DNA of 21,889 bases from positions 1-21,889 of the forward strand of contig JBIIKZ010000037.1 of the NCBI GenBank assembly GCA_044232905.1. The letters are read 5' to 3'. The DNA is from CANHVK01 sp044232905 (GTDB lineage Bacteria > Bacteroidota > Bacteroidia > Flavobacteriales_D > Crocinitomicaceae). The notes under the pieces were generated by a model, which did not search any database, had not been told where the DNA came from, and was given only the letters and a program-made list of their open reading frames with translations. Shown piece after piece: positions 13,956 to 21,749 of this stretch. Both the position numbers and the translations under genes were made by a program. How positions within the stretch are numbered: the stretch's first letter is position 1; each line of letters starts with the position of its first letter.

Positions 13956-14047
13956 TCGTACAAATTGCAAAAAAGAACCGCAAAAAAACAAAAAAATCAA
14001 TTAGTTTGATACTCAAACCATTAATAATAATGAAGTTAAAAAACAAA
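13815..14047 (-). repeat. Direct repeat B2: orphan copy of CHAT gene 1 start and leader
   Basis: This is the second copy of 10744-10978. Its right end coincides with the start of the terminator hairpin of the large secreted-protein gene (14041-14076). Confidence 0.9.
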
Positions 14048-14076
14048 AAGCTGCCTAAAAAGACAGCTTTTTGTTT
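14041..14076 (-). terminator. Terminator of the large secreted-protein gene
   Basis: AAACAAAAAGCTG (14041-14053) and CAGCTTTTTGTTT (14064-14076) form a perfect 13-bp stem around a 10-nt loop, 20 bp after the stop codon of the gene at 14096. The stem itself supplies a T-run on the minus strand. Confidence 0.85.
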
Positions 14077-14095
14077 TTAATAAGATAAATGATTT

Positions 14096-17000
14096 TTATT
14101 CTACCAATAACTTATACTCATTACTACTCTTTTCTTGTTCAGATGAAAGCTTTATAATGTATAAACCTGTAGGTAAACTATCTTTAAATTGCGCTTGGAA
14201 ATAATCTGTGTCTAGTAATGAAGAATATACCTTACGACCTTCTATATTAAAAATAGTTAAATCATACCCCTCTGCGCCACTGATCGTTACTTCGTTCTTC
14301 GCTGGGTTAGGATACACATTGATGTCCTTCACATTCACATACTTCGTTTTCGAAACATTATTTCCATCAATTAATCGTTCTACTTTGCGAGTATTCACAT
14401 TGATAGACGCTAATAATTTAACTGGAGCATCTGTCTTCAAATTAAGCTTCATGAATATTTCACCATCTTTAAACTTAGCAGCGTTAGCGATTCCTATTTT
14501 ATAATCTGATCCATTTCTGTTTTCAGCAACCATCATTTCTGTATTTACAAATTCTGGGGATCCTAAAACTCCTTGAATGTCTTTTACATTGAAATTGAAT
14601 CCTTGTAAATTACCTTTCGCTTTGAAAAGAAGTTGGTCTTTTACTTGTATTATTTCAACATCACCCATTTCTTGCACACTTCGTTTCAGACCATCAGCAG
14701 GAAACGATGAAAGTTGACCCACTGATTTTTGTAAAATAAGTGATGCATCATTTGCAGTTACACCTGAAACTGTATCCACATTTGCACCTACAACTCTCCA
14801 ATTTGACCATGGAGATGGATCAATGTGACTTATTGCGTTTAATCCAACTGAGTATTGCAATGCTATTGCAGCATCGTACGCTTGTATCATTTTATTTGTA
14901 TCGATGTCTCCATAAACTGGTGGAATAACGCTAAACGATACGCCTGTAGTTGGTAATGCGGTAACTATGTTTTTTGCTAAATCTGTTCCAGTATACAAAC
15001 GTACATTCACAATTCCACTTCCTTTTTCAACGACATGTATCAACTGATAGGTTGTTTCGTTGATGCGTGACATGTTGGTTTTTGGTTTTATATTTTGACC
15101 CGTAAGTTCCAATTGTGGAATTGGACTAATCGCCATTTTTTCATTGAATGCTACTGTAATAATCAACGAATCTCCTTTTCGAGCTGGGTTTACAGAGTAG
15201 GTAATTTTTCCTGTTGGCGGAATACCATCGATGATACTTATCGTGTCACCAACCAATTTCGTTATTGGGGTTGCATTGTAAAGAAAATTAGACAATCCAA
15301 ATGGTGTGGAACCCATTACCAAAGATGCTTTAAATGTTAGCTTCACTAGTGAACCTGTACCAACAACCAATTTTGGAGACATGTAACCAATGGATAACCT
15401 CCCTTTTAATGATGAATTCACTTGAACGGTTCCTGTTGGGTTTAAAGTACCTACCAATGAACTTGAAACATAAGTAAATCTTGTGGAATCATAGCTAAAA
15501 TCTGTTTGATAAGCAATCACTTTGTGCAAAGAATCCAACGTAGAAGTAGAAAGCACTACCTCTACTAAACCATTCTGTTTTACTGTTGGTGGTGCTACAA
15601 CTGTAATCACTCCCTCTGATAATTTTGGCACCACTTTAATTACTACAGGAGTAGAAGTTGCACTACACGTTCCATTCATCACTTTAACAGTGTAAGAACC
15701 ACTTGCAGTTGCTTTGTAGCTTGCAGTTGTTGCTCCAGAAATTACAACATTGTTTAAATACCATTCATACGTATAATTTGCACCCGTAGTTGCTGTTAAT
15801 TCTGTACTTCCACCTGAAAGGAATGTAGTAGCTCCTTTAGGAGTGATCGTTGCTAGTGGGGTAGTACAAGAATTCAAAGAAAATTTAGATACAAAAATTT
15901 TATTAACACCATTTGCAACTCTATTTCCAAAAACATAGAATTCATTTCCTATCTCATTAGTTAACACATATAAATGATTAATCGTAAAGCCTGAAATCGC
16001 TACACTAGTAGTATTTAAAATCTTCCCGTTAGAATCTAAAATATTGATACCAGATTTAGAAGCTACGTATATATTACCTGACTTGTCTGAATTAATCGAG
16101 TTAATTTCACTAATTGCTACTTTCCAATTCAATTGACCATTCAAATTATTATAACATCTTACTTCATTCAATGCATTTACAATTATATTACCATCCTTAT
16201 TTATTAATAAATCAGACACGCTTGTCGTTCCAATTTCTTGCTGATAAATAATTGTACCATCTTTAGCACTTAGTTTCACTAAACGATAAGTTGTTCCACT
16301 CCAATTATTACTGTTTGCGTCTACAAAATAAACATCACCATTAAGATCAGTAATCAAAGACCTATTACACATGACATCCATTAGATTGTTATAGTCGTAA
16401 TAAACCTGCCATTGCTGAACACCATTAGAATTCAATTTTCTAATTACTATATCATATTTATTAGGAGTCCCAGATAGATGTCTTTTACCTGATAAAATAA
16501 TATTTTCATTAATATCTTTAGTTACTTTTCCTTCATATCCATAATACCAATCATAATCCGTAATTGAACTATTCCATTGCAATACTCCAGATTTATCAAA
16601 CTTATAAATTGAATGTGATAATTTACTATCTGAAGCAGTTCTATTTAATGTATTAATTAAAAACCCACTGTTTGAATTCAAAATAGTTTGCGCATTATCA
16701 TCAGCATAATTATTTATTGTTTTTTCGAATTCAACAATTCCAGTTAAAGAATTAAACTTTTTAAAAATTGCATCTAAATTATTACCCCAAGCACCAGAAG
16801 TTGAAAGACAAATTATATTATCTGAGCTATCAAAAATAATGCTTTTAGATTCTGTGGCAATTGAACTTTTGTTCACATGCTCAATGGCACCATTTGCAGA
16901 ATTTAGCACACTCATAGCAGCTAAATTATCTACATTATAAGTTAAGGAAACTTTTGTGCCTTTTGAACTAATACTAACTGGCGCTTTTGAAGTGCCTCCT

Positions 17001-17125
17001 TTGAAAAAATCATTTGAAGCGTTAGATGAATTCAAAACATTAATCCATTGTTGAACTGGTTTTTGACAATACAAATAATTACTTTTTAATAAAATAACTA
17101 TCAATAAATTTTTTAAAATTTTCAT
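14096..17125 (-). CDS. Secreted multidomain protein with cohesin-like, dockerin-like and T9SS sorting domains
   Basis: The 1009-residue protein has a signal peptide (1-20). Residues about 25-415 look like a beta-propeller of repeats (GDVYFVDANSN, GNIIVNALNEV, GNIYVASKSGI). An Ig-like domain spans 420-498 (EWYLNN, GSYTVKV). A cohesin-like domain spans 503-633 (AYQTDFSYDSTRF, LTFKAS, LYNATPI). A second Ig-like domain is at 636-735. A dockerin-like pair of calcium-loop repeats is at 737-810 (GDIDTNKMIQAYDAAIALQYSVG and ANVDTVSGVTANDASLILQKSVG). After a linker, residues 933-1009 are a type A T9SS sorting domain (INVYPNPAKNEV, GLYIIKL). It should be secreted through the type IX system and attached to the cell surface. 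Carrying cohesin-like and dockerin-like parts on one chain is notable. No catalytic domain is recognised, so an adhesive or scaffolding role is inferred. Confidence 0.85.
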   Translation of the reverse strand: MKILKNLLIVILLKSNYLYCQKPVQQWINVLNSSNASNDFFKGGTSKAPVSISSKGTKVSLTYNVDNLAAMSVLNSANGAIEHVNKSSIATESKSIIFDSSDNIICLSTSGAWGNNLDAIFKKFNSLTGIVEFEKTINNYADDNAQTILNSNSGFLINTLNRTASDSKLSHSIYKFDKSGVLQWNSSITDYDWYYGYEGKVTKDINENIILSGKRHLSGTPNKYDIVIRKLNSNGVQQWQVYYDYNNLMDVMCNRSLITDLNGDVYFVDANSNNWSGTTYRLVKLSAKDGTIIYQQEIGTTSVSDLLINKDGNIIVNALNEVRCYNNLNGQLNWKVAISEINSINSDKSGNIYVASKSGINILDSNGKILNTTSVAISGFTINHLYVLTNEIGNEFYVFGNRVANGVNKIFVSKFSLNSCTTPLATITPKGATTFLSGGSTELTATTGANYTYEWYLNNVVISGATTASYKATASGSYTVKVMNGTCSATSTPVVIKVVPKLSEGVITVVAPPTVKQNGLVEVVLSTSTLDSLHKVIAYQTDFSYDSTRFTYVSSSLVGTLNPTGTVQVNSSLKGRLSIGYMSPKLVVGTGSLVKLTFKASLVMGSTPFGLSNFLYNATPITKLVGDTISIIDGIPPTGKITYSVNPARKGDSLIITVAFNEKMAISPIPQLELTGQNIKPKTNMSRINETTYQLIHVVEKGSGIVNVRLYTGTDLAKNIVTALPTTGVSFSVIPPVYGDIDTNKMIQAYDAAIALQYSVGLNAISHIDPSPWSNWRVVGANVDTVSGVTANDASLILQKSVGQLSSFPADGLKRSVQEMGDVEIIQVKDQLLFKAKGNLQGFNFNVKDIQGVLGSPEFVNTEMMVAENRNGSDYKIGIANAAKFKDGEIFMKLNLKTDAPVKLLASINVNTRKVERLIDGNNVSKTKYVNVKDINVYPNPAKNEVTISGAEGYDLTIFNIEGRKVYSSLLDTDYFQAQFKDSLPTGLYIIKLSSEQEKSSNEYKLLVE

Positions 17126-17149
17126 AATATAAAGTTTTTTATTACCCCC

Positions 17150-17178
17150 CCTACTCTATCAGCTTTTCAGGTTCCGCT
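17150..17178. repeat. 28-bp leader motif, copy 1
   Basis: CCTACTC, a short variable stretch, AGCTTTTC, then TTCCGCT. It sits just upstream of the large secreted-protein gene and recurs at 17442-17469 upstream of the LamG remnant. Similarity continues weakly into both leader sequences. It may be a shared control element or a duplication of one gene leader. Confidence 0.5.
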
Positions 17179-17285
17179 ATATTTTTCAAAGAAAGATTAT
17201 CCCAACGAAATATATTTGCATTAAAAATTCGTGTAGTTTTTCTTTGTTTACTATTAAATAGAATAACTTCGATGTCCCAACGCCA

Positions 17286-17418
17286 TCAATTCACATTCCC
17301 GTTAAAAGGCCACCAACCGACAAGCCCATTTTTTGGAACATAGTTGGGTAAGTTTTGAGCGAAAATTATTGTTGTACTAAAAAATAAATACCACAATAAA
17401 AAGTAATTGTCTTTTCAT
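17286..17418 (-). pseudogene. 5' remnant of a secreted LamG-type protein gene
   Basis: From the ATG at 17418 the sequence encodes a signal peptide (MKRQLLFIVVFIF). It then needs a -1 shift at a run of six A (17379-17384) to continue as STTIIFAQNLPNYVPKNG and LVGWWPFNGN, and ends at TGA 17286. A cleavage site after FAQ, followed by NGLVGWWPFNGN, is the standard opening of Bacteroidota LamG/concanavalin-like T9SS proteins. The rest of the domain is gone. Confidence 0.75.
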
Positions 17419-17441
17419 AATTATTTGTTTTTTTAATTTTT

Positions 17442-17469
17442 CCTACTCGTAAGCTTTTCGGAATCCGCT
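17442..17469. repeat. 28-bp leader motif, copy 2
   Basis: CCTACTCGTAAGCTTTTCGG followed by AATCCGCT, in the same position relative to the LamG remnant start as copy 1 has to the secreted-protein gene. Confidence 0.5.
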
Positions 17470-17569
17470 TTCAGCAAACTAACTACTTATACCCGAAATA
17501 TAAGTTCAGTTTGACTTTTGTTTAAAAGAATGTCGAATGCAAAACCATAATGTCCCAAAATCGCTATCC

Positions 17570-17791
17570 TTAATTCTTTTGCCATCGTAAATCCAAATTT
17601 CCTTGCTCTTCAAAATAATACGTTTTAGTCACCCGATTGTATTTAATTGGTGCTTTAAACTCATTCTTGATGATATCAATATACTTAAAGACCATCCGTT
17701 CAGAAACGCTTAATTTGCTCGCAACTTCTTTTGGAGTTCCGGTATCTCCTGAATGAATAATTACAATTAATTGTTGAATTTTTTTAATCAT
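17570..17791 (-). CDS. Small winged-HTH regulator, module 2 second gene
   Basis: The 73-residue protein is a single winged helix-turn-helix: GDTGTPKEVASKLSVSERMV, then a recognition-like helix FKYIDIIKNEF, and the wing APIKYNRVTKTYYFEEQG. It is a paralogue of the neighbours at 17797 and 6627. It starts 5 nt after the stop of the gene at 17797, so the two form an operon. No ligand-binding domain is present. A heterodimer or a local regulator pair is possible. Confidence 0.75.
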   Translation of the reverse strand: MIKKIQQLIVIIHSGDTGTPKEVASKLSVSERMVFKYIDIIKNEFKAPIKYNRVTKTYYFEEQGNLDLRWQKN

Positions 17792-17796
17792 ACTTA

Positions 17797-18024
17797 TTAT
17801 TTATTAGCCTCCCACTCCCAAATGAGCCGTCCTTGTTCAAGAAAACAATAAGAATGTTTATACCGATTGTAATCAATTGGAACATCGAACTCATTTTTAA
17901 GAATACTTACATAATTATAGATCATTCGTTCTGAAACTGCTATTTTTTTAGCTGCTTCAACAGGAGTACCTGTACGTTCCTTTTGCAACAAATGAATAAA
18001 ATGTTTAATTTTTTGAATATTCAT
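17797..18024 (-). CDS. Small winged-HTH regulator, module 2 first gene
   Basis: This 75-residue winged HTH is closest to the module 1 regulator at 6627: the two share MNI, KIK-x-FI, L-x-EKERTG-like, a VS-(E)-RMI helix, the APIEYNRYK-like wing and the ending WEW. It is divergent from the sigma gene at 18234 across a 209-bp region. Its leader contains ACTATC/GATAGT inverted arms (18025-18030 and 18042-18047). The motif AGTCGAATGAAATA (18045-18058) also occurs, with one change, upstream of the module 1 regulator (6938-6951). These are candidate autoregulatory sites. Confidence 0.75.
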   Translation of the reverse strand: MNIQKIKHFIHLLQKERTGTPVEAAKKIAVSERMIYNYVSILKNEFDVPIDYNRYKHSYCFLEQGRLIWEWEANK

Positions 18025-18058
18025 ACTATCCTATTTTTATTGATAGTCGAATGAAATA
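18025..18058. promoter_or_regulatory. Possible control region of the HTH pair
   Basis: Inverted arms ACTATC and GATAGT, 11 nt apart, followed by AGTCGAATGAAATA. The last motif recurs with 13 of 14 matches at 6938-6951, between the HTH and sigma genes of module 1. Its distance from the HTH start differs (21 versus 69 nt), so the link is tentative. Confidence 0.35.
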
Positions 18059-18207
18059 AATAATTGTCCTTTTATATTTATAAATTATAATCATCAATAA
18101 ATCAATCCTATTACAAGTTGGTTACAAAATAAAATCAATAAGATGAAATATTAATTCAGTTTAATTTTTTCACAGAAATATAAAAAGGGCAGGCAGAAAT
18201 ATTTTTC

Positions 18208-18215
18208 TACCTTTG
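18208..18215 (+). promoter_or_regulatory. -7 box of sigma gene 2
   Basis: TACCTTTG matches TAnnTTTG, 18 nt before the ATG. As with sigma gene 1, no TTG stands at the -33 distance, which might mean an activator or self-recognition. Confidence 0.45.
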
Positions 18216-18233
18216 TAAATAGTCAACTTAAGT

Positions 18234-18782
18234 ATGATCAAAGAACACTGGGAAGATTTCATACACGGAAACAATGCAGCACTCACTTTCGTGTACGAAC
18301 CATTGTTTGAACCTTTATTGTTTGTGGCATTGAAATATGTCAGAAATACAGAAGTCGCGCAAGATATTACGAGCGAGCTGTTTACCAGCTTATTAGAAAC
18401 AGACATTACCGTTCGACAAACCAAATGGAGTCAAATTCGGGACATTCAAGCATTTCTGTCGACAATCATTAAATGCAGAGCACTGGACCATATCAGACAA
18501 GAAAAAAACAGACAACGACTGCGTTTAGAAAACCTAACAACACCTCACTATACTGATGAAAAACAGAAAGAAGAACTAGATCACTTGAACATTTGTATAC
18601 TTAAATTGCCTCTAGAAGAGCAACAACTATTACAACTTCACTTGGCGGGATATAACAACGAAGAAATTGCAGAAAGAAAAAACTACTACGAAAAAACCGT
18701 TCGCAATAAGTTAAGTTTGACACGCAAGAAACTGAATTATATTTGGAAAAACTTAATTTTAATCCTCTTATGGCAACTTTAG
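18234..18782 (+). CDS. ECF-type RNA polymerase sigma factor, module 2
   Basis: The 182-residue protein is a paralogue of the sigma factor at 7021. Region 2 lies at about 8-92 (LLFVALKYVRNTEVAQDITSELF, then ALDHIRQEKNRQ) and region 4 at about 117-168 (LPLEEQQLLQLHLAGYNNEEIA, then KTVRNKLSLTRKKL). Again the protein ends in a hydrophobic tail (IWKNLILILLWQL). The end overlaps the next gene by 13 nt. The two sigma factors share the spacing of the TKW segment near 64-66, and the recognition helices are similar, so they may read related promoters. Confidence 0.88.
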   Translation: MIKEHWEDFIHGNNAALTFVYEPLFEPLLFVALKYVRNTEVAQDITSELFTSLLETDITVRQTKWSQIRDIQAFLSTIIKCRALDHIRQEKNRQRLRLENLTTPHYTDEKQKEELDHLNICILKLPLEEQQLLQLHLAGYNNEEIAERKNYYEKTVRNKLSLTRKKLNYIWKNLILILLWQL

Positions 18783-19468
18783 CAGAATTGATTCGCTTAT
18801 TGGATTACCCGACTTTTTTAGCAGAAAAAATTCGCCATCTAAAAATGGAAGAAGCTTTAAACGAAGAGGTCGATGGATTTATCTTTTTATACGACCACTA
18901 CAATGGGGACACGCAACAAATAAAAAACTATTTAACGCAATCCAAACAAAAAATAACCCGATCAACACTTCCCAAAATACACAACTTAAAATGGGTCAAA
19001 TACGCTGCAATCTTTGCACTTATCATTGGTGTTGGTTCTTACTTGATATTACCAACAACCACAAAAAACTATTATAAAACCTACGTAGATACTGACCCTG
19101 GATTACCTGTTTTCATGTCGATCAATAAACACACATTGGATCAGTGGATGCTTGAATACAAGGATAAAAACTATCAAAAATCACTAAAAACTGGAATACA
19201 ATTACTTAATGAAAACCCAACTAACGATACCATTCATTATTATTTAGGAGTCATCCAATTAGAGCTAAATAATCCAACGCAGGCGTTTCACTATTTTTCA
19301 AAAATCAACACTCAAAAAAGTGCATTCTCAGAACAAACTAGTTGGTTGACTGCAATTTGCTGCATGTATACCAATAAAGCAAAAGCAAAACAAATATTGG
19401 AAATTATTGCGCATTCGGATAGTTTTTACAAAGCGAAAGCGAAATTACTTTTAGAAGAAGAGTTTTGA
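18770..19468 (+). CDS. Single-pass membrane TPR-like protein, candidate anti-sigma factor 2
   Basis: The 232-residue product starts at the ATG at 18770; a TTG nine codons earlier is possible. The plan equals that of 7551-8258: a cytoplasmic helical domain with NEEVDGFIFLYDHYNGDT (31-48), a transmembrane helix at about 77-95, and a periplasmic part with GLPVFM (111-116) soon after the membrane, followed by TPR-like helices (TIHYYLGVIQLELNNPTQAFHYF). The overlap with the sigma gene suggests a 1:1 partner. Anti-sigma function is inferred from topology and coupling, not from a known family. Confidence 0.75.
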   Translation: MATLAELIRLLDYPTFLAEKIRHLKMEEALNEEVDGFIFLYDHYNGDTQQIKNYLTQSKQKITRSTLPKIHNLKWVKYAAIFALIIGVGSYLILPTTTKNYYKTYVDTDPGLPVFMSINKHTLDQWMLEYKDKNYQKSLKTGIQLLNENPTNDTIHYYLGVIQLELNNPTQAFHYFSKINTQKSAFSEQTSWLTAICCMYTNKAKAKQILEIIAHSDSFYKAKAKLLLEEEF

Positions 19469-19470
19469 CT

Positions 19471-19523
19471 CTTCGACTTCGCTCAGAGAGACGGAATCGA
19501 AGTCAGACTGAGCGGAGTCGAAG
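19471..19523. terminator. Long hairpin repeat between module 2 genes
   Basis: CTTCGACTTCGCTCAG (19471-19486) and CTGAGCGGAGTCGAAG (19508-19523) form a 16-bp stem with one G-U pair in RNA, around a 21-nt loop that itself repeats CGAAGTC. Such TTCGACTCCGCTCAG repeats are familiar from Bacteroidota genomes as intergenic hairpins. It separates the convergent membrane-protein and CHAT genes and overlaps the CHAT stop codon. Confidence 0.75.
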
Positions 19524-21749
19524 TCGCCTTTTAATGACAAATCCTAACCCCACTAATAGCGTAAGCCCTATTGTAAAGTACCAAATTACATACGATTTAT
19601 CTATTTCAACAGGAGAAACATCACCCATTACTTGCAAGCCTGCCCAATAAATCGGATTATATCCTTCTTCGGATGTAACTTTTCTTAAATAGTCTAATTT
19701 GGTATTGCGTAAAGCCCAATCTTTTTGTTCACCATTTTCTAATCTTTGAAGAAAATCCGATAAAATTTCTGCCCCAACTTTATCGTCTAAAACCGAATTA
19801 GAATAAACACACGATTTAGCTCCTGAAAATAAATAAGCTGAGGCGATTGAAAAAGAAGAACCGGAACTTATCGTTTGACCAACACCTCCTTCGCAAACTG
19901 CCAATATTGTTAGACTATTAGGTATTCGACTTTTACAAATTCTTCTTATCGATAATTTGGAAAGCCCTTTATCCATATACGCATAATCTATGCGATGACT
20001 TCCGGATGAAGCATGTGCAGCAATTAATTGTAAATCTGATTTTTTACTATTAGCAGTTGTTCTTTTTAGTTTGTTTTTATATACCCAGTTAGTAAATACA
20101 TCTTTAGTAAAATGAATCGTACTCAAATTACCACGATCCATGTAATCTGGAAAAATGGAATTAACAGTGCTGATATTTTCAATGGAACTTTCAGAAAACA
20201 ACCTAAAAGAAGGCTGCATAAAAATTGGATACTTATAAATTAAAAAAGAATTACTGACTTTTTTTCCTGTTGAATCAGTTACTAAACTTTCCAAATTAAC
20301 TTGTTCCATAAAAGGACTTTTCGTTATTAATACTTTTTTAGTATTCTTCGGAATGTACTTTTCTAAAGGCTGAAAAAATCGAAAATACACCTCTGAATGT
20401 AACTTAAGATTGGAAGTATTCCATGCAACTAGATTCAATTTATCCAGATTTAAATTAGTTATTTTCCCAAGATGAACATATTTTGAACCAAGATTACTTT
20501 TTACAATTGCATATGCATACTTATTATGTATAAATCCAAACTCTCCATACTGTATTAAAACATAGTTTTTAGCAAATAACTTATCTAACTTTTTATAAAA
20601 AGAACTAAATGTGATGGCGTTTTTAACCCATTGTGTTCTATTTATTTCAGCATAATAAAAGGAGGAATCTAAAAAATGTTTATTTCCTGTTTTTAGAAAT
20701 AAATTATTGTAACAAGACACCATTGCATTATAGGGAGAATACCCATACATATCGGTAAATACAAGCAGGTCGACATCTACATTTTTTTTGGAATAAACTT
20801 CATAAATAGGCAACAGCGAGCGTAATTTCTGTAATTGATTTTGGATAATTCGAATGTCTTTTGATTTTTTAAAAATAAGATTTCTTGTTAATGTGCTTAA
20901 ATTAAAGGTATTCAAACTTACTGCTTGAAAGTCATTCCCATGATAGTTTTTTAATTTTTGCATTATTAGGTACGCACTATCAAAATATGCATTTGAAACC
21001 TCTAGATCTGCTTTCATATAACTAACTAATCCTAAAGAATTATAAAAACCTAAGATTATTGGCAAATTTAATCGCTGTTTACGTTTTAGAATTTGAATTG
21101 CTTTTTCAAAAAAATAGATTGATTCTCTGTAATATAACTTATCAGAACTTGGATTTACCCTATCCAAATTCATATTACCTCTAGATTTACAATAATCAAT
21201 TTCATATAGTGTATTTTCCAAATGGTGCTTTTTTATCAAAAAATAAGCACTATCATATTCCGCGTTCATTTGCTCGTATTTCGCATGTGTATTTCGCCTG
21301 GTTGTAGCAATGTTTTGGTATAACTTTATCCATAATTTAGATTTCCTCATTGGATCAGCACGATGAAATTCAGGATAAATTTTTTTATAAATCAAAAGTG
21401 ATTCCTTTGGTTTCACTTCGTAATTATAATATCGAATCAATCCAATTGCGAACTCAGCTTTATCCTCAATAGAAAAATGCTTTTTTCTAGAGGCAAAAAA
21501 GTTTGCGCTATCTAAATGCTTTTTGTAGTCTTCTACAAAACACATTGCATAATAAGAATACGCAATATGATAATGAATTCTAGATTTCTTTTCAATGTTA
21601 CTTGAAGATTTAAGTTCCTTTTTTAATTCATTGATCGATTTGGTATAAAAACCTGAATTAAATAAATCATGTGATTCAAACTCAAATCCAAAGAAATAAA
21701 AAGAAATAAAAAAAGCAATGCAAAAAAGAAGTTGTTGTAAAATATTCAA
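19503..21749 (-). CDS. Membrane-anchored TPR-CHAT protein (caspase-like), module 2
   Basis: The 748-residue protein has no ATG near the front. The TTG at 21749 gives a good signal peptide (MNILQQLLFCIAFFISF), and the frame is closed by TAA four codons upstream. About 370 residues of TPR-like helices follow (IHYHIAYSYYAMCFVEDYKKH, LGLVSYMKADLEVSNAYFDSA). The CHAT domain carries IAAHASSG with catalytic His579 and ILAVCEGG with Cys619, and ends in NPIYWAGLQVMGD. Unlike the module 1 protein it has a C-terminal transmembrane helix (about 720-739, YVIWYFTIGLTLLVGLGFVI) and a basic tail. The last residues (RLRLRSV) are encoded by the hairpin repeat. The CHAT part should sit in the periplasm, held at the inner membrane next to the putative anti-sigma protein. 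Confidence 0.83.
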   Translation of the reverse strand: MNILQQLLFCIAFFISFYFFGFEFESHDLFNSGFYTKSINELKKELKSSSNIEKKSRIHYHIAYSYYAMCFVEDYKKHLDSANFFASRKKHFSIEDKAEFAIGLIRYYNYEVKPKESLLIYKKIYPEFHRADPMRKSKLWIKLYQNIATTRRNTHAKYEQMNAEYDSAYFLIKKHHLENTLYEIDYCKSRGNMNLDRVNPSSDKLYYRESIYFFEKAIQILKRKQRLNLPIILGFYNSLGLVSYMKADLEVSNAYFDSAYLIMQKLKNYHGNDFQAVSLNTFNLSTLTRNLIFKKSKDIRIIQNQLQKLRSLLPIYEVYSKKNVDVDLLVFTDMYGYSPYNAMVSCYNNLFLKTGNKHFLDSSFYYAEINRTQWVKNAITFSSFYKKLDKLFAKNYVLIQYGEFGFIHNKYAYAIVKSNLGSKYVHLGKITNLNLDKLNLVAWNTSNLKLHSEVYFRFFQPLEKYIPKNTKKVLITKSPFMEQVNLESLVTDSTGKKVSNSFLIYKYPIFMQPSFRLFSESSIENISTVNSIFPDYMDRGNLSTIHFTKDVFTNWVYKNKLKRTTANSKKSDLQLIAAHASSGSHRIDYAYMDKGLSKLSIRRICKSRIPNSLTILAVCEGGVGQTISSGSSFSIASAYLFSGAKSCVYSNSVLDDKVGAEILSDFLQRLENGEQKDWALRNTKLDYLRKVTSEEGYNPIYWAGLQVMGDVSPVEIDKSYVIWYFTIGLTLLVGLGFVIKRRLRLRSV

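Larger units (their letters stand above)
17126..17569. other. Region of gene remains between secreted-protein and HTH genes
   Basis: No intact gene is seen in 444 bp. The region holds a broken LamG-type gene start (17286-17418), a continuation frame of 44 codons without a start (17151-17285, minus strand, ending EPEKLIE) and two copies of a 28-bp motif at 17150-17178 and 17442-17469. Confidence 0.6.

Noticed and set aside
17151..17285. 44-codon open frame ending EPEKLIE as a gene
   Set aside because: It has no start codon and merely continues the broken LamG frame after its stop; kept only as a possible remnant in the region note.
19465..19650. Arg/Ser-rich small plus-strand protein
   Set aside because: It is a reading of the hairpin repeat and the antisense of the CHAT gene end.
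6524..21749. Type III-E CRISPR (Craspase) locus
   Set aside because: TPR-CHAT and sigma genes are present, but there is no gRAMP effector, crRNA array or adaptation gene, and the CHAT proteins carry signal peptides.
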